64,000 nt of DNA from Phaeodactylibacter luteus (GCF_007993045.1 NZ_VOOR01000008.1:62001-126000), one strand, 5' to 3'. Shown: positions 8,205-17,304, counted from the stretch's first letter. Numbers and translations are program-made. The notes: generated by a model from the letters alone, not told the origin.

Positions 8205-8780
8205 CTACAGCTTGATCCATTTACCGGTCTTGGGCGGCGCTTGATAGGTTTCCAGCAAATGGAGCAGCTCGGTCATATCGCCCGCAGATAAAGTGAGCTT
8301 TCGGTGCTCCGGCTTTAGGAAGCCCTCGGCCTCCATATGGTCGAGCTGTTGCAAAAGGAGGTCGTAGAAGCCATTTTGGTTGAGGATGCCCACGGGGTGC
8401 TGCCCCTGGCCCAGCTGCGCGAGGGTCAGTATTTCAAAAACTTCATCGAAGGTGCCGTACCCGCCCGGCAGGACGATCACAGCGTCAGACAGCTGCGCCA
8501 TCTTGATTTTCCGCTCGTGCATACTGTCTACCACATACAACCGGCTGAGGCCTTCGTGGCAGACTTCCGCTTTGCGCAAAAAGAAAGGGATGATGCCGAT
8601 GACCTCCCCGCCGGCTTCCAAGGCGCCTTCGGCCACTTCCCCCATTAGGCCTACTTTGCCAGCCCCATATACGATGCGCTTGCCCTGCATAGCCAGGGTA
8701 CGGCCCAGTTCACGGGCAGTGGCAGCATAGGCGGGGTTATGGCCAGGGTTGGCCCCGCAGAAGATGAGTACAGATTGCAT
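8205..8780 (-). CDS. LOG-family nucleoside 5'-monophosphate phosphoribohydrolase
   Basis: The 191-residue product carries the full LOG/TIGR00730 signature: IFCGANPG at 6-13, the catalytic Arg in MHERKIKM near residue 90, and PGGYGTFDE at 105-113 with the catalytic Glu. Family members cleave the N-glycosidic bond of nucleotide monophosphates (cytokinin ribotides in plants; housekeeping nucleotide turnover is proposed in bacteria). Length is normal. The frame is open to 8915, but the ATG at 8780 starts right at the Rossmann-like core, and the extension overlaps the remnant of the neighbouring DUF3667 gene. Confidence 0.93.
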   Translation of the reverse strand: MQSVLIFCGANPGHNPAYAATARELGRTLAMQGKRIVYGAGKVGLMGEVAEGALEAGGEVIGIIPFFLRKAEVCHEGLSRLYVVDSMHERKIKMAQLSDAVIVLPGGYGTFDEVFEILTLAQLGQGQHPVGILNQNGFYDLLLQQLDHMEAEGFLKPEHRKLTLSAGDMTELLHLLETYQAPPKTGKWIKL

Positions 8781-8797
8781 GCCTGTTGCTGTTTGGT

Positions 8798-9496
8798 TTA
8801 GGCTGCAAAATATTGATAAATCCAGTAAATACCGAGCGCCAGCAGGACGATCAGATTGGTAAAAGCCTGGGCAATGAGGGCAAGCGTGGCTGACTTCCAC
8901 AATAGTGGCCACCACGCAGGCCTGGAGATTTGCCGTAAGGCAAAGAGCCAGTACCCATACATCAGCACAAGAAGGAGCAGGCCAGGCTATTGGCTATCTA
9001 TAGTAATGAATGGTAGGACAAGGATGTAAATCAGGGTCTGAACAGCAAAAAGATAGGTGTTGATGACCAAGTGCTCAGCCAGGTTGTAGCCTGTTTTCCG
9101 GAAGAGGAGGAACGTGCCCACGGACTGCCCAGGAAGGGAAAGCATAAAGGCGATATTGAAATACTTTTGCATGCCTATCGTTACCAAGTGCAGGGCTTCC
9201 TGTACAGCAAGGGGCAGGCGGCTGCCTATCCCCTCAGCTTTTAGGCTTTGCCACAGGGGGGCTCCCAATGGGAGCAAGCGCAGGGAAAGAAAGGTGGCAA
9301 TAGTGGCCACCAAGGCCAGCAGGAGAAAGGGCTTCATCATCCGGCTGCGGTCTTGGTAGAGGTACTCCCGGGCGGCAAATTGGCGGACGGTATAACCGAA
9401 GCCTTTCTCGAGATTGGCGAGCTTGAGCAGCTCACCCGATAGATGGCGGAGCGTAATGCGCTTTAGCGGCATGGGCATAGCGTTTGTAAAGGGCAT
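8798..9496 (-). pseudogene. DUF3667-like membrane protein interrupted by an in-frame TAG
   Basis: The first part (169 codons, 9496 to 8990) begins with an RITLRHLSGELLKLANLEKG block and continues with two membrane segments, as in DUF3667 proteins. It stops at TAG (8987-8989) just after FITIDSQ. The same frame then continues open for 62 codons, encoding PGLLLLVLMYGYWLFALRQ and a second hydrophobic segment ending IYWIYQYFAA, to TAA at 8798-8800. This is exactly the missing membrane part, so the gene has probably been inactivated by one nonsense change, or the base is a sequencing error. The zinc-ribbon N-terminus typical of the family is absent; the ORF begins inside the tail of EA copy 4, so the 5' end may also be lost. 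Confidence 0.78.
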
Positions 9497-9620
9497 AAAC
9501 CAAATGATCGCTTCTTTGGGCCTGCCCCTGCCTGATGGCAGGTGCCGCTATGCTCCGGGGCTCGCTGTCCGCTCGGCCCTATCGGGCTGGCCACCCCTCC
9601 GCAGCGCTAGTCCGGTGCCA
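9491..9620 (-). repeat. EA repeat copy 4 (A part only)
   Basis: Minus-strand copy starting with the terminal sequence GGGCATAAACC (9491-9501), then GGGCCTGCCCCTGCC, the block CGGGGCTCGCTGTCCGCTCG, and ending near GCAGCGCTAGTCCGG. No E part is recognisable beyond it. Its left end overlaps the apparent start of the DUF3667 remnant. Confidence 0.75.
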
Positions 9621-9842
9621 TCATGGAGCTAAGCGCATGTTTGGAGCGGGTTGGTTGTCAAAATCAAGGGTTTATAAAGCATTGGCTTTTAAAAATAACG
9701 AGCTCCAGACCAGCTCGAATGCCTGCGGCACTTTGGTCCAGGTCAAGCAATTTAATGAAAACCCCCGGCTCCTGCCCAGAAAGTGCGCTTTGGGCAGAGC
9801 GTGGGGCCAATGCCGTATTTTCTCACAAGCATATTGGAGCTT

Positions 9843-10472
9843 ATGAAGTACCTATGGGTTGTTTTTGCGTTAGGCTGTGCTTGGCCGCTCGTGGCCAGCG
9901 CGCAGGAGGGCATTGCTGGCCGCACCCCTTGCGATAGCCTTGGCATGCTGAGCATCGCCCTATCTGGCGAGCGCTGCACAGACAGCGTGCTGACTTTTTC
10001 GGCTGCCGGGCTGCCCGGGCTGCAGCAGTACGAATGGAACTTGGGCGATGGTGAAAATTTTTCAACGGCTGAGCTACAGCGGGTGTACCCACAGCCAGGG
10101 CTGTACTCCGCAGTGCTGATCGCTATAGATGAGGCCGGCTGTGTCTTCAGTGCCAACATCAGCTTTGAGGTGGCGTTCTGTGGGCCAGCGGGCGGGTGCC
10201 AGTACAATTTCCCTAACGCTTTCACCCCCAATGGCGACGGGCTGAACGATACGTTTGGCTTGCTCAGCAGCTGCCCCCCCGAGGGCTACCGCCTACAGGT
10301 TTTTGACCGCTGGGGCGAAAAAGTCTTTGAATCTGGCAACGTTGAGCAGGCTTGGGACGGGAGGTGCCGAAACCGGCCTGCCCCTGCCGCAGTCTACTTT
10401 TACCGCGCAGCAGTGCAGAGCCCGGAAGGGCAGGGCCTACAGTTGAAAGGCAGCGTAACCCTAGTCCGGTAA
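9843..10472 (+). CDS. Secreted PKD-domain protein with T9SS type B sorting domain
   Basis: The 209-residue product has a signal peptide (MKYLWVVFALGCAWPLVASA, cleavage near residue 20), a PKD-like beta domain (about 45-110, YEWNLGDGENFS), and a C-terminal type B (gliding-motility CHU_C type) sorting domain starting at FPNAFTPNGDGLND near residue 121 and containing VFDRWGEKVFES. Such proteins are exported by Sec and then the type IX secretion system and attached to, or released from, the cell surface. The upstream-open frame (from 9783) is not used; the ATG at 9843 begins the signal peptide. It is convergent with mgsA, with 5 bases between stops. Confidence 0.9.
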   Translation: MKYLWVVFALGCAWPLVASAQEGIAGRTPCDSLGMLSIALSGERCTDSVLTFSAAGLPGLQQYEWNLGDGENFSTAELQRVYPQPGLYSAVLIAIDEAGCVFSANISFEVAFCGPAGGCQYNFPNAFTPNGDGLNDTFGLLSSCPPEGYRLQVFDRWGEKVFESGNVEQAWDGRCRNRPAPAAVYFYRAAVQSPEGQGLQLKGSVTLVR

Positions 10473-10477
10473 CCCGG

Positions 10478-10840
10478 TCAAAGGGTCTGTACAAACCGCA
10501 TTGCTGCAGCTTGGTTGGTGGCCAAGGGGATGTTGTGTACATCGCACAGCCTCATGAGCATATTGACGTCCACTTCGTGGGGGTGCTTGCCGAGGGGGTC
10601 CCGGAAAAAAATCACCATATCTACTTTCCCCTCTACCAGCCGGCTTGCAATCTGGGCATCGCCCCCCATGGGGCCGCTCTCAAAACGGGTGACCTCCAGC
10701 CCGGCCCGCTCCAAGTGGGAGCCTGTAGTGCCGGTGGCCACCAGCTCTATGCTCCTCGACTTGAGCAGCTCAGCGTGGTCCTTGATGAAAGCAACCATCT
10801 CGGCTTTTTTTCCGTCGTGTGCAATGATGGCAATGGTCAT
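10478..10840 (-). CDS. mgsA: Methylglyoxal synthase
   Basis: The 120-residue product matches methylglyoxal synthase throughout: IAHDGKK at 6-12, the phosphate-binding TGTTG at 36-40, SGPMGGD with the catalytic Asp at 61, and RDPLGKHPHEVDV (80-92) with the conserved His and Asp residues. The enzyme converts dihydroxyacetone phosphate to methylglyoxal and phosphate, a bypass of lower glycolysis under phosphate limitation. The frame is open to 10894, but the ATG at 10840 is at the family start. It is divergent from the DUF2911 gene. Confidence 0.96.
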   Translation of the reverse strand: MTIAIIAHDGKKAEMVAFIKDHAELLKSRSIELVATGTTGSHLERAGLEVTRFESGPMGGDAQIASRLVEGKVDMVIFFRDPLGKHPHEVDVNMLMRLCDVHNIPLATNQAAAMRFVQTL

Positions 10841-10986
10841 GGTTTCCGGTTTGGAATGTAAAAGGTTGGTGTACAATTTGCCAAAGGGCGGCAACCAACT
10901 ATCCCGAAGGTTGTTCCCTTGGTTGAGGGTAAATGTATGGACTTTGCCCTTAATTTTAACAATTCTAAATCAAAACCAAGTTTAAC

Positions 10987-11832
10987 ATGAAAAAACTGTT
11001 GAGCCCGATTTTCACCCTGTTAGCCCTGGCTTTAGTGACAGCACCTGCACTGGCCCAAATCCAAACCCCTGCACCTAGCCCTGCGGCCATGGTACAGCAG
11101 ACTGTAGGCCTGACCGATGTCTCTGTCTCTTATTCCAGCCCTGGCGTGAAGGGGCGGGAAGTCTTCGGTGACCTCGTGCCTTACGGCAAAGTTTGGCGTT
11201 TTGGCGCCAACTCTGCTACCAAGTTCTCGTTCAGCAAAGATGTGGTAGTGGGCGGCGTAGAAATGCCTGCTGGGGATTATGCAGTACTGTGTACGCCAGC
11301 TAAGGATAGCTGGTCGCTGATGTTCTACCCTTACGAGAGCGGCAACTGGGGCAGCTATATGGACAAAACCCCTGCTGGCAAGGTGGCTGTTGAGCCGATG
11401 ATGAGCAAGGAAATGGTTGAGCGCCTGCGCTTCACTATCGAGAATGCCGAAATGAACAGCGCGGACATCGTATTTGCATGGGCCGATACCAAGGTCAGCA
11501 TCCCGGTCGAAGTGCACACGGAAAAGCAGGTCGCGGCCTCTATCGACAAGGTGATGAGCGGCCCTTCTAAGAACGATTACTACGCTGCTGCTTCTTACTA
11601 CCATGATTCTGGCAAGGACCTGGAGCAGGCCCTGGAGTGGATCAACAAAGCTACAGAAGGCGACAACCCTATGTTCTGGCAAGTGCGCCGCAAAGCGCTC
11701 ATCTTGGCAGACTTGGGCAAGAAGAAAGATGCCATCGATGCCGCCAAAATGTCTATGGAACTGGCTAAAAAAGCTGGCAACGACGACTATGTGCGCATGA
11801 ACAAGGCGTCTATCGAGGAGTGGAGCAAATAA
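10987..11832 (+). CDS. DUF2911 secreted protein
   Basis: The 281-residue product has a signal peptide (cleavage after ALA near residue 23) and the DUF2911 domain (about 30-175: VSVSYSSPGVKGREVFG, VWRFGANSATK, MPAGDYAV, YPYESGNWGSY). The last 90 residues are helical and TPR-like (ALEWINKATEGDN, ALILADLGKKKDAI). DUF2911 is common in Bacteroidota and has no established function. It is followed by a strong bidirectional terminator. Confidence 0.93.
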   Translation: MKKLLSPIFTLLALALVTAPALAQIQTPAPSPAAMVQQTVGLTDVSVSYSSPGVKGREVFGDLVPYGKVWRFGANSATKFSFSKDVVVGGVEMPAGDYAVLCTPAKDSWSLMFYPYESGNWGSYMDKTPAGKVAVEPMMSKEMVERLRFTIENAEMNSADIVFAWADTKVSIPVEVHTEKQVAASIDKVMSGPSKNDYYAAASYYHDSGKDLEQALEWINKATEGDNPMFWQVRRKALILADLGKKKDAIDAAKMSMELAKKAGNDDYVRMNKASIEEWSK

Positions 11833-11860
11833 GGCTGCTCTTTGAAAGTACCTCATAAAC

Positions 11861-11899
11861 AGCCGGCTGCCAGATGTATTTCTGGCAGCCGGCTTTGTT
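11861..11899 (+). terminator. Bidirectional intrinsic terminator
   Basis: Perfect 14-bp arms AGCCGGCTGCCAGA (11861-11874) and TCTGGCAGCCGGCT (11881-11894) around a 6-base loop, followed by TTGTT. It lies between the convergent DUF2911 and M56 genes, serving both. Confidence 0.8.
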
Positions 11900-11911
11900 A
11901 TGCGGCCGGGC

Positions 11912-14197
11912 CTATTGTACTACAATTTGCTGTACGCTTTGGCCTTCATCTTGGGAAATGTGCAAGAACAGTATGCCCCTTGGCAGCCCCCTGAGGTCTA
12001 ACACTTGGTCAAAAATGCCATCGAAGCCAGGGTAGCCAGCCTCGTAAAGCACCTTTCCTACCGCATCCATCAGGCGGATAGCGAGCGGGCCTTCCTTGGC
12101 CTGAAACTTGACTCGGACCTCTTCTTGTGCAGGATTGGGGGAAGCGGAAAAGCCCTGTATTTTGATAGGCTGAGGGGCTTCCAGCCCGGCCTCTTCTGCA
12201 GCCTGGCCTTCCTCCGGCAGTTTGAATTTCACAGGCAGCATCAGGTTGGCAGCAACCGCTTTCCCGCCTTGCTGGCCCGGTATCCATGTCGTTTCTTCTT
12301 GCAATATTTTGCCGACCTGCAGGACGGCTTCATCTATTGCCGGGTGGATGCCCCTGGCCAGCTCGTAAGCCGAGATCTTGCCGTCAAGGCCAATACTTAG
12401 CTTCAGCACGGTAGTGCCTTGGGCACCGTCCTCAATAGCCGGCTTGGGGTATTTTACCTGCTGGTAAACGAGCTCCAACAGCTTGCGGTCGGCACAGGCC
12501 TGCCGTGCTTGGGCATCGGCCAGAGACTCGCACCCGGCGAGCCTTGGCTTTTGCACCCCACCTAAAGCCGGAACAGGCATGTCAGTGGCTGCACCTTCTG
12601 CCGTGCCCTTAAAACGGATGGGCAGTATCAGGTCTACCTTTACTGTCCGGCCCCTTTGGCGGCCTGGTATCCACGAGGTTTCTGCCTGGATCAGCTTCCC
12701 TACGCGCAGCGCTTCCTGATCGAGCGCAGGGTGTACGCCCCGCTTGATACCTATAGACTCGATTTCCCCAGTTGTGCTGACCACCATGCCGATCACAACA
12801 GTGCCCTCTGCATCGATTTCAGGGTACTGCAGGTTGGAGGAGACAAAGGCTGCGAGGCTTTCGTAAGAGCAATTCAACTGTGCTTGCTGGCTTTCCTGCT
12901 CACGGCAGCTGCTCAGCACCGGCATTTCTTCTACGACCTTAAACACTTCTTCCGAGCTTGCTGCCGGGGCGAGCCGGAAGCTGAAGGGTATTGTCATTTG
13001 TGCGGCTATGGGGCTGCCATCGGCAGCAGTTGCCGGCTGCCAGCTGGGCATTTGCCCGACCACGGCCACGGCGGCTTCGTCCATGCCATAGCCAGCGCTT
13101 TTCACCACCTTAATACCTTCTGCCTGGCCAGCTTTGTTTACAGTAAACTGGACGATCACCTTCCCTTCGTGGCCGCCTTTTTTAGCGGCTTCGGGGTATT
13201 GGAGGTGCTGTTGTATGAATTCCATCATTTTTTTCTGGCTGCACGCCTGTTGCGCTTCTGGCGCTGCAGCTCCGCAGCCGGAAAAGACAGGCAAAGGGCC
13301 TTCCTCCCTATCCACACCTGAGGGGGGAGTGAACGCCAGCAACAGGGCCGCGCCAATAGGCAGCAGTAATAAGTAATTCAATAGTTGTAGCCGGGGTGAC
13401 TTCTTTCGGGTCATCATAAGAATCCTTTTTTTGAGTTGAGTATGTGAAAAATGGTTTGCGAGGGCAAGCACTTGTCCGGATTGTGCTTGCCGCAAAAGCA
13501 AATGGCCATAGGCTTTTTTGGGATGATGGGCTAAGACGGCTTCATCAGCCAGGTACTCGTGCACGGTGCGCAGGGCACGGTCGTAGCAGTAGAAGAGGGG
13601 GTGCCACCAAAAAACGGCCCCCGTGATCCCCAGCAGCAGTATATCCGCGCTGTGCCAGCCCCGGATATGTGCCAGCTCGTGCTGTAAAACCCGCTCCCGG
13701 TCTTCGGGGGCAAAGGGCAAGGCGGGGTTCCAGAACAATAGCCGGAAGAAAGAGAAAGGGGCGGCTGTTTTAGGGTCCTCTACCAGGGTGTAGCCCGGGA
13801 ATGCCTTTTTGACGCCCCTCCGGTAGCAGGACCATATCTGCCCCAGCCCTACAGCCAGCTTGCCCAGAACAAGGAGGGCCCCTGTAGCATAGGCCCAGAA
13901 AAGGGCTTGGCCCATCCAAGGGCGGGCTGCGGTATTGCCTTCGGGGGTGACGAGCACTTCTAGCTCATGTACAGGCACTGCTATGGCCTGCAGTTTGTAC
14001 TGCGCCAGGCCGATCGGGTGGCCGGGTTCCATCACCGGGCCGAGCCATGCCGCAAGGGGCAGGAGGGCCCCAAGCACAAGAGTGCTGAGGAGGTAGCCCC
14101 GGTTCCATTGGAAAAAGGTGGTACGGCTGAGCAGGCCGGCGTACAGCAGGTAGAATACAGCCCAGCAAAGGCTCACTTGGAAAAGGTAGGTCAGCAT
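11912..14197 (-). CDS. M56 (BlaR1/MecR1-type) membrane peptidase with three TonB-like domains and a T9SS-type tail
   Basis: The 761-residue protein begins with several membrane segments and a zinc-peptidase motif HELAH near residue 174 (M56 family, as in BlaR1). Three repeated TonB C-terminal-like modules follow (about 305-410, 425-535 and 560-665), each opening with a Cys-containing segment such as SSCREQE and containing a LQYPE- or VKYPK-type motif. The last 75 residues (SASPNPAQEEVRVKF to QQIVVQ) look like a type A T9SS sorting domain, odd for an integral membrane protein. The gene follows blaI by 12 bases. By analogy with BlaR1 it could sense an envelope signal and inactivate the BlaI repressor; this is inferred. 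Confidence 0.9.
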   Translation of the reverse strand: MLTYLFQVSLCWAVFYLLYAGLLSRTTFFQWNRGYLLSTLVLGALLPLAAWLGPVMEPGHPIGLAQYKLQAIAVPVHELEVLVTPEGNTAARPWMGQALFWAYATGALLVLGKLAVGLGQIWSCYRRGVKKAFPGYTLVEDPKTAAPFSFFRLLFWNPALPFAPEDRERVLQHELAHIRGWHSADILLLGITGAVFWWHPLFYCYDRALRTVHEYLADEAVLAHHPKKAYGHLLLRQAQSGQVLALANHFSHTQLKKRILMMTRKKSPRLQLLNYLLLLPIGAALLLAFTPPSGVDREEGPLPVFSGCGAAAPEAQQACSQKKMMEFIQQHLQYPEAAKKGGHEGKVIVQFTVNKAGQAEGIKVVKSAGYGMDEAAVAVVGQMPSWQPATAADGSPIAAQMTIPFSFRLAPAASSEEVFKVVEEMPVLSSCREQESQQAQLNCSYESLAAFVSSNLQYPEIDAEGTVVIGMVVSTTGEIESIGIKRGVHPALDQEALRVGKLIQAETSWIPGRQRGRTVKVDLILPIRFKGTAEGAATDMPVPALGGVQKPRLAGCESLADAQARQACADRKLLELVYQQVKYPKPAIEDGAQGTTVLKLSIGLDGKISAYELARGIHPAIDEAVLQVGKILQEETTWIPGQQGGKAVAANLMLPVKFKLPEEGQAAEEAGLEAPQPIKIQGFSASPNPAQEEVRVKFQAKEGPLAIRLMDAVGKVLYEAGYPGFDGIFDQVLDLRGLPRGILFLHISQDEGQSVQQIVVQ

Positions 14198-14209
14198 GAG
14201 GTAGGGGTT

Positions 14210-14581
14210 TTATTCTTCTTCCAGTTTGTCGAGCAGCTCGTTCAGCTCCCCCAGGTTGAGGTCTTCTTCCTTGACTAAGAAGGAGACGAGCCGGTTCATC
14301 GAGCCCCCAAAGTAGTCGCGCACCAGTGCTTGTACCGACTGCCGGCTGTATTCGGCTTTCGAAACGGCGGGCTCGTAGACGAAAGTGCGCCCATAAGCTG
14401 TATGCTTGAGGAAACCTTTTTTATCATCGAGTATCCTCACTATAGTAGATATGGTGCTGTGCGGCGGCTTAGGCTGCCCCAACTGTTCTACGATGTAGCT
14501 CCGGATATCGCTTACCGTACAGGGGGCGATTTCCCAAATGATGTGCATGATCTCTTCTTCTGCTTTGGTCAGTTTATTCAT
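14210..14581 (-). CDS. BlaI/MecI/CopY-family transcriptional repressor
   Basis: The 123-residue product matches the penicillinase-repressor family over its whole length: LTKAEEEIMHIIW at 4-16, a winged helix with STISTIVRILDDKKGFL near 42-58, and a dimerisation tail with ALVRDYFGGS. In this family the dimer represses a target operon until a partner M56 protease cleaves it. The partner gene follows directly. The TPR gene lies 15 bases upstream in the same direction, so it may be part of the regulated operon. Confidence 0.95.
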   Translation of the reverse strand: MNKLTKAEEEIMHIIWEIAPCTVSDIRSYIVEQLGQPKPPHSTISTIVRILDDKKGFLKHTAYGRTFVYEPAVSKAEYSRQSVQALVRDYFGGSMNRLVSFLVKEEDLNLGELNELLDKLEEE

Positions 14582-14596
14582 GGCTGTAGCTGTGTT

Positions 14597-15772
14597 TTAT
14601 TGTTGAAAATGCAGGGCCTCCTTTAATTCCCGTGACCGTTGGCTGCAGTACTCCCGGAAGGCGGTATCATCTGAGGCGAGGTACCGCTGATAATGCTGTA
14701 GCGCGATGGTTTTGTCCTTGAAGTAGCGGTCGGCAGCACGGGCGAGGAAGTATCGGGCTTCTGCTCCTGCCCCGAAATCGAGGGCTTTGGTGTAGGCATC
14801 GATGGCAGGCCTGAGCTGCCCCTGCAGGTCCAGCACTTGCCCGAGCTCGTAGTAGTAGTCTCCTGCCTTGGGGGAAATGGCTTTGTCCAGCGCCAAGTTG
14901 AGGTGGGCGGCGCTCTCGTCCAAGTGCCCTAGTTTGCGGTAAGCCAGCCCCAGGTAGTGGTGGGTGTGCTCATTGTCTTCTTTGCGGGCTACAATGGATT
15001 GAAGGTGCCGTATAGCAGCCTGTGTGCTGTCGAGGTGCAGCAGGGCCACGCCCAAGAGCATACTGTAATAACTGCTGCTGTCGCCTAGTGCAAGGGTGCG
15101 CTGTACAGTGGCGGCTACAGCGCTGTGCTGCTTGGTTTTGTGCAGCAGGCGGGCCTGTGCCTGTAGCAGGCGGATATTGTTGGGGGCCAGGCGCAGCCCT
15201 TCATCGATAAAACGGCCGGCATAGCTTGTATCTTCCATGGCAAGGTAGAGGCTAGACAGTTGGGTGATCACTTCAATGTCTGTGCCATTGAGGGTATGGG
15301 CGCTGAGGTAAGCAAGCAGCGCCCGGGTAGCATCTCCTTGCTTGAGGTACAAGCGGGCCGACCGTTTATAGTAATAGCTATTGGTGCTGTCGATATGTAT
15401 GAGGCGGGCAAAATAAGCCTGCGCTTGGTGGTAGTTGTCTTGTTGTTCGTACAATTGGCCCAGAGCGCTCAGGGCAGTGGCATTGGCCGTATCTTCCTTA
15501 AGTGCTGCCTCATAAAAAAGGCGGGCGTCCGGGTAGCGCCCGAGCTGACTGTGGCAATAGCCGATTTTTAGGAGGTAGGCTACTTCCTTTGGCTTACGGA
15601 TGTAGCACTCGCTGAGCAGCCGGAGCGCAGCATCGAACTGAAAAGCGCTTATGGCTTCGTTGGCGGCCTGGTATTTGCCTTCCAAACGTAGGCTGTCTGC
15701 TGAGCCCGGCTGTGTTTGTGCGCGGCTTAGGGCAGGCAGTAGCAAGAAGAGAAGTAGTAGGCGGTTCGGCAT
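14597..15772 (-). CDS. Secreted TPR-repeat protein
   Basis: The 391-residue product has a signal peptide (PNRLLLLFLLLPALSRAQ) and then about ten tetratricopeptide-like repeats (ALSALGQLYEQQDNYHQAQAY, YYKRSARLYLKQGDATRAL, YYYELGQVLDLQGQLRPAI and others). TPR proteins act as assembly or sensing scaffolds. It is the first gene of an apparent three-gene operon with blaI and the M56 peptidase, so a role in the same envelope response is possible. No catalytic motif is visible. Confidence 0.9.
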   Translation of the reverse strand: MPNRLLLLFLLLPALSRAQTQPGSADSLRLEGKYQAANEAISAFQFDAALRLLSECYIRKPKEVAYLLKIGYCHSQLGRYPDARLFYEAALKEDTANATALSALGQLYEQQDNYHQAQAYFARLIHIDSTNSYYYKRSARLYLKQGDATRALLAYLSAHTLNGTDIEVITQLSSLYLAMEDTSYAGRFIDEGLRLAPNNIRLLQAQARLLHKTKQHSAVAATVQRTLALGDSSSYYSMLLGVALLHLDSTQAAIRHLQSIVARKEDNEHTHHYLGLAYRKLGHLDESAAHLNLALDKAISPKAGDYYYELGQVLDLQGQLRPAIDAYTKALDFGAGAEARYFLARAADRYFKDKTIALQHYQRYLASDDTAFREYCSQRSRELKEALHFQQ

Positions 15773-16233
15773 AGGGCAATGATATAACGTATTTTTTAGT
15801 TAAATGGCTGTATTTTACGTTGAGAGATGAGAAGGGCTTGCTTTTTGGTGCATAGCGGGCCAGAGAAAAATAGATTTTTTTGCCTGTTCCAGCTCCTATG
15901 CCAGGGGGCTTGTATTTGTATCTATAAAATTTGTATCTTTGAAGTGTCCTACGATAAAGGAGCAAACTCTTCTGAGCAACCTACAAAAATCTGTGTTTTC
16001 CAAGTGCTGCCTTCAACGGTAGCCCTGTCAACTTGCAAGCGTTCCACCCCGGTACGCTGAACACAGCTCCTTACTACAACACACAATAGTCTAAGCGAGA
16101 AACAAGCGTTACTGTACACATTGAAAATCCTGTAGGGCTCTGCTATGCCTTTGGCGCAATGCCTTTTTTGGGCATTCCCGAGCCATCAGCCGTCCCTGTC
16201 CCCTAGTGAATTGTCCCATTAACCCGTGAACAC
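15773..16233. other. Divergent promoter region
   Basis: 461 bases between the minus-strand TPR gene and the plus-strand glycosyltransferase gene. It holds a TAnnTTTG box (15934-15941) and a small hairpin AATGCC/GGCATT (16158-16176) with a T-rich loop in the long leader. No ORF or RNA gene is supported. Confidence 0.5.
15934..15941 (+). promoter_or_regulatory. Bacteroidota-type -7 box for the polysaccharide transferase gene
   Basis: TATCTTTG matches the TAnnTTTG consensus. A TTTG lies at 15915-15918, closer than the usual ~20-base spacing, so the -33 part is weak. It would give a leader of about 290 bases. Confidence 0.4.
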
Positions 16234-17304
16234 ATGTTTATTTTAGTCCTTTGTTTCTTAACCGCTTTTGCCCTGTCTTATCTGGCCATCCCCCACATCA
16301 TCAAGGTGGCCCGCGACCGCAACCTGTGCGAAGAGCCGGGAGAGCGGAGCTCACATACCGTCAGTACGCCTGCACTGGGCGGCATTGGTATTTTTTGCGG
16401 CACGGTTTTCGCGGTTGTGATGTGGACGCCCTTCCAGTTCTTTTCCAATCTGCAGTACATCCTCTGTGCACTGATCATTGTTTTCTTGGTGGGGCTAAAG
16501 GATGATCTCATGCCGCTGCAACCGGTCAACAAAATACTGGGGCAGGTCATGGCTGCTGCGATCATCGTATTCCCGGGAGGGATTTCCCTTCAGAGCTTTT
16601 ATGGCATATTCGGGCTGGCGGAAGCGCTGCCGGTCCCTGTTTTCGCTGGCATCAGCCTTTTTGTGATCTTGGTTTTTATCAACGCTTTCAACCTTATTGA
16701 TGGGATCAATGGGCTGGCGGGCAGCACAGGCGCGCTCGTTGCCGGTGTTCTGGGCTGTTGGTTCCTTTGGGCAGGCCGGGTGGAGCTGGCCGTACTGTCT
16801 TTCGGGCTGGTTGGCGCTGTCCTAGCTTTTTTGCGCTACAATTATACACCGGCCAAGACATTTATGGGCGATTCTGGCTCTATGCTCATCGGTACGGTCT
16901 GTGCAGTCTTAGCGATCGAGTTCATCACAGTCAATGACAGCCTCTCAGCGTCAAGCCCATATTATATGCACAGCGGGCCCGTGGTGGCCATTGGGGTTAT
17001 GATATTGCCGCTATTTGATACCCTGCGTGTTTTCCTGACACGCTTGTTCCGCCGGCAGTCCCCCTTCCTGGCGGACCGCCGCCACATCCATCATTTAATG
17101 ATAGACTTGGGGCTCAGCCACATGCAAGCTACCGCGGTCCTGACCGCTGTGAATGTTTTATTTGTGACCCTCGTCATTGCGCTAGACGCCGTACTGGAGC
17201 TGCACGTGCTCCTAGCCCTCATTTTAGGCCTGGCTTCTGCCCTTACCTTCTGGCTGCACCGCTCAGTTGTACGGCGCAGGCAGTTGAGGGGGTGGGCTGC
17301 TTAA
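16234..17304 (+). CDS. Undecaprenyl-phosphate GlcNAc-1-phosphate transferase (WecA/MraY superfamily)
   Basis: The 356-residue polytopic membrane protein has about ten hydrophobic helices and the superfamily motifs: LVGLKDDL near 86 (catalytic Asp pair), NAFNLIDGINGLAGS near 151, FMGDSGSMLIG near 210, and the HIHH motif near 287. The enzyme transfers a sugar-1-phosphate from a UDP-sugar to undecaprenyl phosphate at the cytoplasmic face, starting lipid-linked polysaccharide assembly. The surface-polysaccharide genes from 18.8 kb onward suit this role. It could also act in teichoic-acid-like or O-antigen synthesis; the sugar cannot be read. Confidence 0.93.
   Translation: MFILVLCFLTAFALSYLAIPHIIKVARDRNLCEEPGERSSHTVSTPALGGIGIFCGTVFAVVMWTPFQFFSNLQYILCALIIVFLVGLKDDLMPLQPVNKILGQVMAAAIIVFPGGISLQSFYGIFGLAEALPVPVFAGISLFVILVFINAFNLIDGINGLAGSTGALVAGVLGCWFLWAGRVELAVLSFGLVGAVLAFLRYNYTPAKTFMGDSGSMLIGTVCAVLAIEFITVNDSLSASSPYYMHSGPVVAIGVMILPLFDTLRVFLTRLFRRQSPFLADRRHIHHLMIDLGLSHMQATAVLTAVNVLFVTLVIALDAVLELHVLLALILGLASALTFWLHRSVVRRRQLRGWAA

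Noticed and set aside
9535-9846. ORF over EA copy 4
   Set aside because: Repeat-derived frame without ribosome site or family likeness; the true gene starts at 9843.
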